NCBI GenBank assembly: GCA_038503065.1 | Contig: JBCAMK010000011.1 | Span: 620,001-684,000, forward strand | Length of the DNA stretch: 64,000 bases | Direction of reading: 5' to 3' | DNA from: Paragyromitra xinjiangensis | Taxonomy: Eukaryota; Ascomycota; Pezizomycetes; Pezizales; Discinaceae | Shown here: positions 37,429 through 47,845 of the stretch, piece by piece | How the letters are laid out: each line of letters begins with the position of its first letter | How positions within the stretch are numbered: the stretch's first letter is position 1 | The notes under the pieces: generated by a model | Databases searched by the model: none | What the model was told of the DNA's origin: nothing | What the model saw: the letters and a program-made list of their open reading frames with translations, nothing else | Program-made: the position numbers and the translations under genes

Positions 37429-39142
37429 AATTGTGTTGGAAGGATGGATTGTCTCTATTTGGTTCTTTCCCCTATGGTACTATGTTGATCTTGCTCTGCT
37501 CTGGGTTTGCAGGAGGGCTTTAGTATTGTCGTTGTAGTTTCGAGTTATGGTGACCGTTGGTCGTCTCTTCTAGGATTTTTGTGCTTTTTATTTGTGTCTC
37601 CTCTGCTATTTCCTTCATACAGTATTACATTCCACAATAGCTCTATTGGGTATCTCTATGTATCTGCCTAATAAACCTCATGTATCCGATCCCCTGACTA
37701 AAACCTAGTAGCGGTATAATTACACATCCCAAAAACATCACCAAGAAACATAAACGAGTGAGAATAAATGATCTATCCCAAACAGCCTACAGCTCACGTG
37801 ATATCACTCAACGATATCATTTTACACTCCACCCGGAGCACCACATCCGAGTCCCTGCGTATGTATGCAGATACTTGTTGCTCCACGGCTGCGTAACCGA
37901 CAAAGATATGCTTACCGAAGTTGCCGTTCTGCAGTCAACATCCGGACTCCGGGGGTTACACATGGGGGGAAAAAGTAAAAGAGGCTGATCCCTTAATTTT
38001 ACCCCTATTATGTCATGTAAGTGCACTTTACACGGAAAAAATAGCTTCCATCTGGGAAGGAGCCTCTGAGGCGTGGTAGTTAGTTGATACGATGTCGCTA
38101 GCCCGCGTGTGCTCTTCCCCGAAAATCTACTGTGGTCCTTAAATCCCTATCCGTGGTCTGGGATCTGCACGCTGATCTGGCATGAGTGGTTCTGGGTCGG
38201 GCATAAGCTCCTCTGACCCAACGACAACGAACGTATAACCGCCCACCATCTGAAGATTGGTGGGAGCTCGTCTCTAGTGGTTTGGTCACCGTTGGGATAT
38301 GTACCGTATCTGGCAGCCACTGTTGAAGCCTGGAGAGAGTGTTTGAGCTTCCGTTGGTACTGGATGATTGTTGGTAAAGCGTAGTGCTGGCGCGTGTGAT
38401 GGCGGGAACGGAGGGACTACTACGGTGGTATGATTGTTGGGCTGGATTGAGCTGGGAGCGACGGGTGATATGTATACTGTGTCGGTGGTGCTGGAAGAGG
38501 GGCAAAGGGAGCGGGGGAGTTGCAGAGTGGGGAGTGAGGAGTGAGGGGGTTTATGGGAGTGGTGATTGGGGACTGATGGGTTCTCTGATTTGTTTGGACG
38601 GTGGGGATACGTAGTCGAGTTTATAATAGTTAATCGTTGAATAAGAATTGGACCCTTATTACCACTGTATGCGCAGTTGTCGAAAAGAAGGGGCCAGAAG
38701 GAGAACATTGGGCATTTCTTCAACCCTCCCGAGTCAAAAGCAGCTGAAAGCCGAGCGGGGCAGCAGCGGGGGGGAAAGGAGAAGACGGGACGGCCGGCTC
38801 TCGCCGCATATCGATTGGCCAAGTTCCTGTCAAATTTCCCCGCCACTTCTGACGCCGAGGGTCTGTCGGCTTAGTAACGCAACATGCCTCGGCCAACACA
38901 TATCACATACATACAGATAAACACCGAACAACGCACGGTGATGCGCAGCCAGCCCGTGGCGACCCTCCTTTAATCCTTCCCCCCCCTACATATCTTCTTT
39001 TCCTTCCTCCTCCACTTCCCCCCACTATCGATTTAGTGATTGCTCTTTCTCTTCTACATCCCGCTATCAAAGGAAAAAAGCACTGAATTATACACCACCA
39101 GAATCTAACTAGCTACTTCGGTGTTATACTCACTCCCTCGCC
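37429..39142. other. Intergenic upstream of PEX5
   Basis: No supported gene. The last 170 bases before PEX5 are pyrimidine-rich (38970-39060), typical of a fungal promoter or leader. Confidence 0.5.
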
Positions 39143-41200
39143 ATGTCGTTCCTTGGCGGTGCAGAGTGCTCAACTGGCCGTAATCCGCTAGCTCAGTTCA
39201 CCAAACATGTCTCCGAAGACAAATCACTCCAGAGAGACCGCCTGGCCGACGGCCGGGTGGCTGGGCAGATCGGTGGGATGAGGACTATGGGAGCTGGAGC
39301 TGACAACCAGGTTTGTGCTCAATTTGTCATCTCATGAGAATTTCAGAAAACCCCCCCCAAAACACGAAACGAAACAATCTCCAAAGAAGCAGATTGAAGA
39401 AATGAAAGAAAGGAAGCAAAAAAATGAATGACAAAATGCTAACAGCGATGAACGGCTCTAGGCAATGGAAGAATTCTACAACCAGCAAGCTTCATCCCCC
39501 TTCGCCTTCGACTCGATGCGACAGGAGATCCAGAACCTCCAACACGTTCCACAGCTCCCCGGCGCACAACCGTGGGCTAATGAGTTTCCTCAGCAGGGCA
39601 TGAACCCACAGGAACAGGCACTTATGGAAGCTGCTTACCGTGCGAAATCGCCTGGTTTTGATCATTCTGAGTTTGCGCACTTCCAGGCACAGTCCCCGCA
39701 GAACGATACCCGGATGACATCCCCACCGCCGATTCAGGCTCAGCAGCAGTACTATCGACCACAGACATTCCAGGGGTATAGCCGTTTCAACAATGGTATG
39801 CCGTTCACGGGCTATGTGCAACATAGCACACCAGCACCAGTTCAGCAGCAGCAGCAACAGCAGCAACAGGATGCGAAGGGGAAGGGGAAGCAAGTGGTGG
39901 AGCTGACGGACGAGAACTGGGAAGCACAGTTCCAGGAGATGGAGTCGATGAATAAGACGTTGGATGTGGACGAGCAGGCTAATAAAGATATCGACGCTGA
40001 GCTATCACAGACGGAGACCATGTTTGGTGATTTCCAGTCCGTCTGGGAGGGCATCCAGGCTGAGGGTGCGCCGGTTGATTCTGGATTGGAGTGGGCTGAA
40101 TTCGATGCCAATACTCCGTGGTCTCCGGAGGCGTCTGCGACAAATTCCATGCCCCGGTTAGGAGAATACCTTTTCGAGCCTGATAACCCGTACATGACCC
40201 ACGAGGACCCCTTCGCTGAGGGTAAGCGTTTGATGGAGAACGGTGGAAACCTATCACTTGCAGCACTCGCCTTTGAAGCTGCAGTGCAAAAGAACTCGAA
40301 GCACAATGAAGCATGGACAGAGCTCGGAGGCTGCCAGGCAGCAAACGAAAAGGAAACCCCCGCTATCCGCGCCCTCGAGGCTGCCCTGAAACTTGACGAG
40401 AGTAACCTCGGCGCTCTTATGGGTCTCGCAGTCTCATACACGAATGAAGGTTACGATACAACCGCATACTCAACTCTTGAGCGCTGGCTCGCCACCAAAT
40501 ACCCTCAAGTCATAGCTGAAGCTCCACCTGCCCCAATGTCTACCCTCGACAGACAAGCCATCCATGACCGTGTCACCGACCTCTTCATCAAAGCCGCACA
40601 GCTCTCTCCAGAAGGCACAGCAATGGATTCTGATGTCCAAGTCGGTCTTGGCGTCCTCTTCTACGGTGCCGAGGAATACGACAAAGCTGTCGACTGCTTC
40701 TCCGCAGCTCTCACCTCGACTTCCACCGGCTCCTCATCTCCCGAACACCTCCTCTGGAACCGACTCGGCGCCACCCTCGCCAACAGCGGACGCTCAGAGG
40801 AGGCTATCAACGCCTACGAACGTGCCCTCACCCTCAACCCCAACTTTGTTCGTGCACGCTACAATCTTGGTGTCTCCTGCATAAACATCGGCTGCTACGA
40901 GCAGGCCGCAGAGCATCTGCTCGGCGCGCTCGCCATGCACAAAGTCGCTGAGGAGAAGGCGCGACAGGACGCCGGCAAGGTTGGACTAGATCCTGGCAGG
41001 ATCGTGCAAAACCAGAGCACGAACTTGTTTGATACCCTCCGGAGAGTGTTTAGTCAGATGGGCAGAAGAGATCTAGCAGATCTGGTCACGAATGGGATGG
41101 ATATTGATGTTTTCAGGTATGACCCTTTTACGGCGGTGCCAGATGGTGGGAGTAGGAAACTAACGTGGTGTGTCGCAATAGGAAGGATTTCGAATTCTGA
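39143..41200 (+). CDS. PEX5: Peroxisomal targeting signal 1 receptor Pex5
   Basis: Exons 39143-39310, 39462-41116 and 41182-41200 give 613 aa. The N-terminus MSFLGGAECSTGRNPL holds the conserved cysteine (C9) that is mono-ubiquitinated for receptor recycling. Pentapeptide WxxxF/Y-type motifs for Pex14/Pex13 docking are visible: PWANEF (W94-F98), WEAQF and LEWAEF, with a short poly-Gln run between. Residues from about 230 to 570 are TPR repeats (EAWTELGGCQA, ALMGLAVSYTNEG, LWNRLGATLANSGR, ARYNLGVSCINIG) that bind the C-terminal SKL signal of peroxisomal matrix proteins. The last intron (41117-41181) must be removed to give the standard ending DVFRKDFEF. The final coding exon is only 19 nt. Confidence 0.95.
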
Positions 41201-41967
41201 GTGGTTATTCGGGAGGAAACTGGACTTGGATGAGGTGTTTACAGAAGGGAAGTGTTGTTGATGTAGGGCTGGAGAGGGATGAAGGGGGACGAAGGAGGTG
41301 GTAAATTGATCGTGGGGGAATTTTTTTCATTTTATACCGTGCATTTTATTGGTGTGGGGAGGAGGTTGGCTGCATCACTTATAAACTGTTTTTTATTTAT
41401 TTTCTGGCTTTTTCATTTTTCCCCTTTACAGTTTTTAACACGATGCCATGTTCCTACGTCTCAAAATAAAGAGAGCTCTCAGTACTGGCTCTGTCCGCAT
41501 TAATAAACACGAAAGCTACTGGTGTACTCTGGAGCACAGACTCGCTGCGAGGATCCGCTATCCGTAATCACCCCCTTCGCCACCAACAAAGGGGCGAAGG
41601 CAAGGTTCCACAAGGTAATCTTACCACCCTCTCCATTCCCAGCCTCAGCTCCATCCCCCGAGTGATCCTTCATGTCCACGATGTCCGTTCCCTTTCCCCT
41701 GTTTTACTGTTGCAGGGGCAACCCCGCCTTGGCAAACATGTGACCTCCACACCCCTAGTCTGCATTTCCATTTCTGACCAGGCGTGCCATCAGGCCGGGG
41801 CGACTGTAGTCTTCCCTTTCCTGCGTTTCCATTTCTGGCCAGGCGTGCCAGGCGTGCCAGCTCCCGAAGCTCTCCCCTAACTTGTGTTTCTCTTCCCTCC
41901 TCCTAGCTACTCCCTCCCTCACCACCCATCCCCTCTACAAACACACAAAAAAAAACAACCAGCAACT
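41201..41967. other. Intergenic between PEX5 and the glutaredoxin-fold gene
   Basis: PEX5 3' region, then a C/T-rich promoter. It contains a 25-bp direct repeat with one mismatch (41765-41789 and 41826-41850, core CCAGGCGTGCCA) and a one-mismatch copy of the bipartite motif at 41659-41675. Confidence 0.5.
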
Positions 41968-43901
41968 ATGGATTCAGGACCCGACTCGACTAATCCCGTC
42001 GCATTCTCCGTCGACGACCCAGATACCATATACCTACTCACCTCGTTAACAGCCGGTTCATCATCCATCATCACGGCCACCTCACGTCTAGAACATCTAC
42101 TAAAGAGTAACAAGGTCCCGTTCAAGGCGGTAGATCTAGCGACTGATTCTCGGGCAAAGGGACTATGGAGTCGACGCGGAGGAGGGAAGAGATTACCAGG
42201 GGTAGTAAAGGACGGATTAGTTCTAGGGGTACGTTCACCAGTTTCGTACATACCATAAAACGAAGCTTAAACTAACATAGTATGTAGAACTACGAGGATG
42301 TTGAATCGTGGAATGAGTATGGAGAGCTTAAGCAGAATCTTGGTATTAAGCCCAAGAAGAAGAAGAAGAAAGTTGCTGCTGAGACTACTGAGGCTGCGGC
42401 TGTGATAAGTAAACGATCGACTGATCTCGATGGGACTACGTCTTCTGCTGTTCCTATGACGAGTGCGGTCCCGAATTCTGTGCCTGAGGAGGTGCCGGGT
42501 GCTCCTGCTGGTGTGCAGGCTGCGGTTTTGGCGGCTGCGGCGGCGGCAGCGGGGAGGAATTTGAAGAAGACGGGGAGTATTAGGAGTGTGGTGAGTGTGG
42601 TGAGTGTGAAGGGGGAGGATGAGAGACCGGTTACGGCTATTGCTGATCCGGTGGTGGAGAAAAAGGAAGAGGAGAAAAAGGAGGTGGAGGTTGAAGCTGC
42701 TGTGGAGGTTGTGGAGGAGAAGGAGGAGGAACCTAAAGTTGAGGAGAAGGAAGAGACGTCTACTACAGCTACTGTTTCCGAGGAAAGAGAGGTTGAAACT
42801 CAAGAACCTCCGGTCGCAGCCACCGTTGCAGAGGTCGCGGAGAGATCCGAGGAGAAAGAACCCGAGATGACGGAAGCAGAGAAGCTTGCTGCTGCTGTGG
42901 ACGCTGCTTTCGCTTTCGACGGGGCTGCGGAGGAGAAGACCGTTGAGGAGAAGACCATTGAGGAACCCGCTGCTGCCTTGGCGACTATCCCCGAGAACAC
43001 CGAGGAACCTAAAGTCGAGGAACCGAAACCCGAGGAATCGAAAATCGAGCCACAGATTGAGGAGCTAAAGATTGAGGAGGTGAAGGAGGTGAAGGCCGTC
43101 GAGGCAGAGAAGACAGAAGACAAAGAGGCTGACGGTAATTTATGGACCGAGGCGGCTCTTGCTGCAGCTTCTGCTACTCCCCTTGATAAGAATACCGAGG
43201 AAGAAGAGGAGAAAGTCGAGGAGAAGAAGGAAGAGATTGTGGATGAGAAAGAAGCGGAGGAGGTGGAAGAGAAGGTAGAACCCGAGGAGAAGGAGAACAT
43301 GGAAGGAAAGGAGGCGGAGAAGGTTGATAATGTTGAGGAAAACAAAGAGATCACGAAGAACGAGGAAACGGAGCAAGCCGAAGAAAAGGTTGAGAATGAA
43401 AAGGTAAAGGAGGCTGAAGAGAAAGCCGAGAAAGCCGAAGAGAAGGTTGATGAGAAGGTTGAAGAAGAGGTCGAAAAGGTCGAAAAGGTCGAGAAGGTCG
43501 AGAAGGTCGAGAAGGTCGAGAAGGTCGAAAAGGTCGAGGAGAAGGCTGAAGAGAAACTAGACAAGGTATATCTAATTAACCTCTACTCAGCACTTCACAA
43601 CCCTTATTGACTTTCACGATAGGTAATTCCGGTGCCAGTCGTACAAGTCGAAACGATAGACGAGAAGAAGGAAATAGAGAAAGAGGTAGAGCGACAGGTA
43701 AAATTTTCAGAACCAAAGGTCAGGTTAGAGGAAAAGGAGGAGAAGCTAGACGAGAAAGCCGCCGACAAGAAGAAGAAGGAAGCAATAGCAGGTGTGGAAG
43801 GAAAGCTAAAGCCAGAGGCAGCACCAGTAAGCCCCGAAGATGGCAGTGATAGTGGTGAGAAAGACCCAAAGACAATACCCCCGGACGGCGACAGTTCATA
43901 G
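41968..43901 (+). CDS. Glutaredoxin-fold (SH3BGR-like) protein with long acidic coiled tail
   Basis: Exons 41968-42228, 42288-43565 and 43623-43901 give 605 aa. Residues about 20-110 resemble the SH3BGR/thioredoxin-like fold: IYLLTSLTAGSS, then LLKSNKVPFKAVDLATD, LPGVVKDGLVLG and WNEYGELKQ. The CxxC active site of true glutaredoxins is absent, so redox catalysis is unlikely. The tail of about 480 residues is dominated by Glu, Lys, Ala and Val (repeated VEE/KVEK units) and is predicted to be extended helix or disorder. Fungal proteins of this kind are conserved but poorly understood. Yeast Aip5, an actin-assembly factor, also pairs a glutaredoxin-like domain with acidic sequence; that comparison is only suggestive. 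A 9-bp minisatellite lies within exon 2. Confidence 0.8.
43468..43538 (+). repeat. In-frame 9-bp minisatellite (Lys-Val-Glu units)
   Basis: Seven to eight tandem copies of GGTCGARAA, in frame, encoding Lys-Val-Glu repeats. The units differ only at one synonymous A/G, which suggests recent slippage or unequal exchange. Confidence 0.85.
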
Positions 43902-43933
43902 AAGAAAGAACAAAAAAATCAAATGATGGGATT

Positions 43934-44269
43934 ATGATATTAATTAGAACGCATTGTGATGGCAAACATACAGGGGGCAAGATAAACAAAACTCGACTAT
44001 TTACATGGTTACGTGTGCGTCTTTCTTTCAAAAAATCAACCGGTGATTTGAAGAAACCTGCCACTACTTCCACCACCGATCGCGCAAACTTGAGAAAATC
44101 AAGGTCTACCGACGAGTTGAGGAAGTCCACATATGCACTTTTTAGGTCAAAATCAACAGATAAAGGCCTGGTCTTGGAGAAAGCGAATGCCACCCCCGCC
44201 GACCCGGCCCCGGCCCCAGTCCCTTCTACCACCACCACCATTACTGCTGGTACCACAACGCCCCAGTAA
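43934..44269 (+). CDS. Possible small Ser/Thr/Lys-rich protein (doubtful)
   Basis: A 111-aa frame 32 bases after the stop of the previous gene, on the same strand. The middle has a repeated basic motif (KSTGDLKK, KSRSTDELRKS, RSKSTDKG) that looks like phosphorylatable coding sequence rather than random DNA. The end is Pro/Thr-rich. It could be an independent short gene, a leftover 3' coding part of the upstream gene before its present stop, or chance. The opposite strand is also open here, so strand choice is not secure. Confidence 0.3.
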   Translation: MILIRTHCDGKHTGGKINKTRLFTWLRVRLSFKKSTGDLKKPATTSTTDRANLRKSRSTDELRKSTYALFRSKSTDKGLVLEKANATPADPAPAPVPSTTTTITAGTTTPQ

Positions 44270-44960
44270 AGAGGTGGGTTGGCGCTGAGGACGATGAGGA
44301 CGTTTATAATGGTTAGTAGTGTGCGTGTATGTGTACTTGTGTTTGTCTGCATGCTGGTCGTCCTTTCCTCCTCCTCATCCCGGGTCCGGTCTCTTTTATT
44401 GGTCTTATAAATTTCTTTTTTGTTAACGCCGGGAGACCGTAATGTTTGTGATTTGGTCTCTATCCGGTTGTATTCCTTCATCGCTTAATTTTCTTATGTC
44501 TAATTTCCGGAACCTAGTTTCCATAGTCGGGATTGAACTAACCACAAACACCCCCCCCCCTCCTACTTTTATTCATCCCCTACACACACTCTCGAAAATC
44601 GGTATTTCCTTACGTGTACCACCACCCTGTACTTGTGCTATTTTTCCTACAGATTTGTCTGTATTTTTATCACTCTGCTTTTTTCCTGTTAGCTTTCCTT
44701 AAAGATTTTAGACAAACATGTGTAGTCCACCTGGACTAGAGATACCCATATCTTGTATTGGTGATCAAAAAGGTTATGGCATTTCGTTTTTTTTCTGTCT
44801 TGTACGTTACTACTGTATCAGTCTGGGAATAAGGAGCCTGGTTTGCTCTTCACAGTTACTCACTCGATTTTACATGGTTCCGTGTGCACTCGTTGGAGAG
44901 GTATTTACTGAAAGGAATTCACGAAAATGGAATTATACGTGAACAATTATTTGGTGTACT
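44270..44960. other. Intergenic, T-rich
   Basis: I see nothing coding in it. Several T and C homopolymer runs, e.g. ten C at about 44549-44559. Confidence 0.5.
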
Positions 44961-45075
44961 TCTCTCTTGGGCACCTTCAACAATCCATCGAAGTGAAGAT
45001 TGAAGCTGGGATTAATCATTTCGTCCAAAGTATAGGGAAAGTGCAGCACTCAACGAATTGGCCAATCAATCAATT

Positions 45076-45203
45076 AAAAAAATGTAACCCGAGTTTCCCA
45101 TAAGGGAAACTAAGGAACAATTACAATGCTCAAGAAGTGAGTTGAACACTCGATCTTCGCATATCATACTAGTGCGACGCCTTACCAACTTGGCCACTTG
45201 AGC
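45076..45203 (-). ncRNA. Predicted pol III transcript: tRNA-like body + hairpin + T-run (copy 1)
   Basis: Start at the tRNA 5' end (45203). Internal A box TGGCCAAGTTGG (45185-45196) and B box GTTCAACTC (45139-45147) are intact. No T4 occurs until the seven-T run at 45082-45076, about 44 nt past the tRNA 3' end. The trailer contains GTTTCCC-TTAT-GGGAAAC (45110-45093), a perfect stem-loop. The expected primary RNA is about 125 nt. Function is unknown. It could be a tRNA precursor with a structured trailer, or a tRNA-derived small RNA. Confidence 0.5.
45127..45203 (-). tRNA. tRNA-Thr(AGU)-like gene with 4-nt insert at the intron site (copy 1)
   Basis: A 77-nt cloverleaf: acceptor GCTCAAG pairs perfectly with CTTGAGC, discriminator A, normal D arm and a T arm GAGTG-TTCAACT-CACTT. 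The anticodon stem is TCGCA/TGCGA. The loop reads CTAGTA-TGAT-A: removing the four bases TGAT after position 37 restores the standard threonine AGU loop CTAGTAA. The insert sits exactly where nuclear tRNA introns lie but is much shorter than known fungal introns, so the gene may be a pseudogene or a tRNA-derived element. Confidence 0.5.
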
Positions 45204-45366
45204 TGTGACTTCTTCGCTACCCGCCGAAGGTGAATTAATCAACCATTAGTATAATTCTCTTAGGCACTTCAGCAGTCCACCAAAGTGAAATCCCCAGAGA
45301 CAATATAAATCGTTATGTCCAAGTATGGAAAAAAGACGTAGTGCTTAATGAATTGACCGATCAATC

Positions 45367-45494
45367 AAAAAAAAGTAACTCGAGTTTCCCATGAGGGAAA
45401 CTAAGGAACAATTACAATGCTCAAGAAGTGAGTTGAACACTCGATCTTCGCATCTCATACTAGTGCGACGCCTTACCAACTTGGCCACTTGAGC
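45367..45494 (-). ncRNA. Predicted pol III transcript: tRNA-like body + hairpin + T-run (copy 2)
   Basis: Same plan as copy 1, ending in an eight-T run (45374-45367). The hairpin stem is unchanged (45401-45384) and only one loop base differs (TCAT for TTAT). Within the tRNA body the only difference from copy 1 is one base inside the 4-nt insert. Confidence 0.5.
45418..45494 (-). tRNA. tRNA-Thr(AGU)-like gene with 4-nt insert at the intron site (copy 2)
   Basis: 77 nt, all arms paired as in copy 1. The insert after A37 is TGAG instead of TGAT. A and B boxes are intact. The same doubt applies: real gene with a tiny insert, or tRNA-derived repeat. Confidence 0.5.
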
Positions 45495-45520
45495 TGTGAT
45501 TTTTTCGAATCGGCAAGGAT

Positions 45521-47845
45521 ATATATATAACGCTATTGATACTAGTTACCCCTGTATTTAGCCAGGGTGGACTAACATGGATTAGGTTACTAGGTGATGA
45601 CCCCGATTGTCTCCTACCCCGAGATTATGATGTTGGTTGAAATAGCGTAAACCTGAGATCTCCGGAGATTTGTGTTGAAGCTTTGCGTTGATTATTGTTC
45701 ATCGGAGATTTACGGTGTGGCGGCTTGCAACTACAAGTAGGTCCCAATTTTCGGGTACTTACCATAAGTTTCAAGAATATACATCTATAGCTATGCTGGC
45801 AACCTTTTTCGCACTCAATTCTCGCAGGTCAGAATGCTGTTTTCCGCAATTATAGCAATAAGTCCCCCCGGGTGGGAATTTCAGGCAGTTCAGGTGTTAC
45901 GATCATACTCCCAGAGGGATTGTGCAAGCGTGTAGGGGTACGATGAATGTGTTCTTGCAGTATCATAATTTCGTGTTAGATACCCTTAATCTAAAATTGA
46001 AAGGAGGGAGTTAGTGGTTTGGGCGTACTCACACGAGTGATACCCGATGAACCTCGTAATAATGACAGGGATCAACAGGAAGAGCCATTTGTCTACGGTA
46101 GACTTCCCACTCCGCCCCTCGGATAGACACTATGTTGGAAGAATAGCTAGGGGCTTTTCGAGCCCAAATCGCCATTTGTGCTAGGCATTTATCCAAATAA
46201 AGACTAATTATTTAATCATGATTGGCAACTCAGGAATCTGGGGTCAGGGGTAATCGCTACTATATTTATTAAGAAATAGAAGCTTTTAGTAGCTTTAAAT
46301 CTGGAACTGGGCCGTTTCATACTCTAGGTCTGGCTGGTAAGCATTGGCATTGGGGTGAATACGAGATTGTCTCAACTGGATAACAGTCTCTTCATTTTCC
46401 TGGAGTCGATCTCTGGGAACAGCAAAGCTGTTGCAAGGCGCTTTTGATGACGTCAGTTGTCTAAGGATTCCTACCCCAGTATGCTTACCACTCAATACGG
46501 CACCCGGTACGTGCGAGCTTACGGAGGCAGGTGAGCATAACCTTAAGTTCCACGAATAAAGCGATCAACTTTAAACGAAGGAGCTCTACTCGTAATTGAC
46601 TGACGTTTGTGCACTAGGGTGGGCCTGCGTACCATACAAGGTCATAGGAAGTGTACGGGGCACGGGCCCAGCCCGGTGCACAAACGTCAGTCATTTACGA
46701 GTACTGCTTGCTTGGGTTCTATGCACCCACCCATCCACTTGGGACCCCGATCACGCCCTCTCACCTCACAGTGGACTGATCTCGCATTGGTTGGAGATTG
46801 TAATTGACCGAGTGATGGTGCCAACTTGAGATCCCTGGTGAAATCTTTTGAAACACTCTGACGCCAAGGACTACTTTCTGGAGTGGTCAGATATTTCTCC
46901 AACCCCTGGATACCACAGTCTTGTGGGAATTTTTCTTCTATGGTTTTCTTCTTCTATGTTAGCCTTTTCCCTATTAATTTGGACCATGTTTTATCCCAGG
47001 CTGTGACACTTAAACCGTGACTATATCTCATGTTTATCAGTAGAGGTGGTTTGAGCACGAACCAGATTTTAGCCTGTTCGTAGGTGTGCCGCAAGGCCCC
47101 CACACGAGTGATATATTATGAACCTGACGCGGGATTTGATGAAGCATGTGTTGCAGGGAAAGTGACGTTAACTACCGTGGCGGAGCGCCCACCTTTAGCA
47201 CCTGCCCCTTCTTAAACAATTGTTGACGGACTAACCCGGAGGGAATAGTAATCGCATCTAAACCGCCAATTAAGAGGCCATAAACTTCGAGAAGTGGGCG
47301 CCGGCGGCATTCCTTTATCGTATGATTCTTTTGGTGAAATTTCTACCAAATGATTTGATAGTTGTCTCATGCCTAAATGACGCAGGTTCTCCGTCAATAT
47401 TGGGTTGCAGCGTTGAAGAACGAATCACATGACAGTCTTGATGCGGGATAAATTCCACAGTTTAAATTCTCATTCTTGTTTACTTTTTCCAAAATCCAAC
47501 CGGTCGTCACGAAAAAAAATGTAACGGCTGTTATTTTTAGTTGTCTTCCCGAGACAAGAGAAATGAAATAGATGAAAAGAAAGGACTCCAGTTTGGCTTC
47601 AAAAGTTAACTTGGTCGTCAAAGGCTAAAAATCCAAGTTTTTTTTAAACAAAAGGACACCCTGAAAACATGCACTTCCCCCTAGCCCGTCCAATGCCCTG
47701 TAACGCCATAATGCCCAAATAATTTCCAAATGACAGAAAAGAAAAGAACCCCCCCAAATGTATGGAAAACGCGCGTGTCTAAGCTTGTTGGTTGGCAAAA
47801 GAAACCTCCACCTCTTGAGTTGTAGTGATCATACAATCACACAGC
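45521..47845. other. Gene-poor spacer
   Basis: No supported gene. It holds two related copies of the bipartite motif (46034-46050 and 47105-47121) that also share CACA before and ACCT after the core. The foldback element at 46587-46703 lies between them. Confidence 0.5.
46587..46703. mobile_element. Foldback/MITE-like element, 117 bp
   Basis: 28-bp terminal inverted repeats (46587-46614 and 46676-46703) match at 27 of 28 positions. They begin TACTCGTAA and end in GTGCAC. The pairing continues imperfectly inward (GGTGGGCC against GGCCCAGCC), so the element could fold into a hairpin of about 40 bp around a 35-nt loop. The outermost bases are TA, compatible with a TA target duplication, but no longer flanking duplication is visible. 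It has no coding capacity. Confidence 0.65.

Larger units (their letters stand above)
44961..45520 (-). repeat. Tandem pair of about 290-bp tRNA-hairpin units
   Basis: Two head-to-tail units (about 44961-45250 and 45255-45520; the tRNA bodies are 291 bp apart). Each unit, read on the minus strand, has a tRNA-Thr-like body, a spacer of about 17 nt, a perfect 7-bp hairpin and then a T-run. The predicted transcribed parts are almost identical, while sequence on the far side of the T-run differs at roughly a third of positions. Homology extends both upstream of the tRNA and beyond the T-run. That fits segmental tandem duplication better than retroposition of a SINE. Confidence 0.8.

Noticed and set aside
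38286..38846. 186-aa minus-strand open frame upstream of PEX5
   Set aside because: Low-complexity, no recognisable domain, no partner exon, and located in the PEX5 upstream region.
42800..43564. 254-aa Ser/Phe-rich open frame on the minus strand
   Set aside because: It is the antisense shadow of the Glu/Lys/Val repeat of the plus-strand gene (GAG/GTC codons read as Ser/Phe). Exon structure supports the plus strand.
43720..44481. 253-aa minus-strand open frame overlapping the end of the acidic-tail gene
   Set aside because: It overlaps a well-supported coding exon on the other strand, and its hydrophobic stretches mirror the basic repeat opposite. No domain or splice support.
44961..45520. 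Classical retroposed SINE
   Set aside because: Homology between the two units continues past the T-run and upstream of the tRNA 5' end, and no poly-A tail or target duplication frames either copy.
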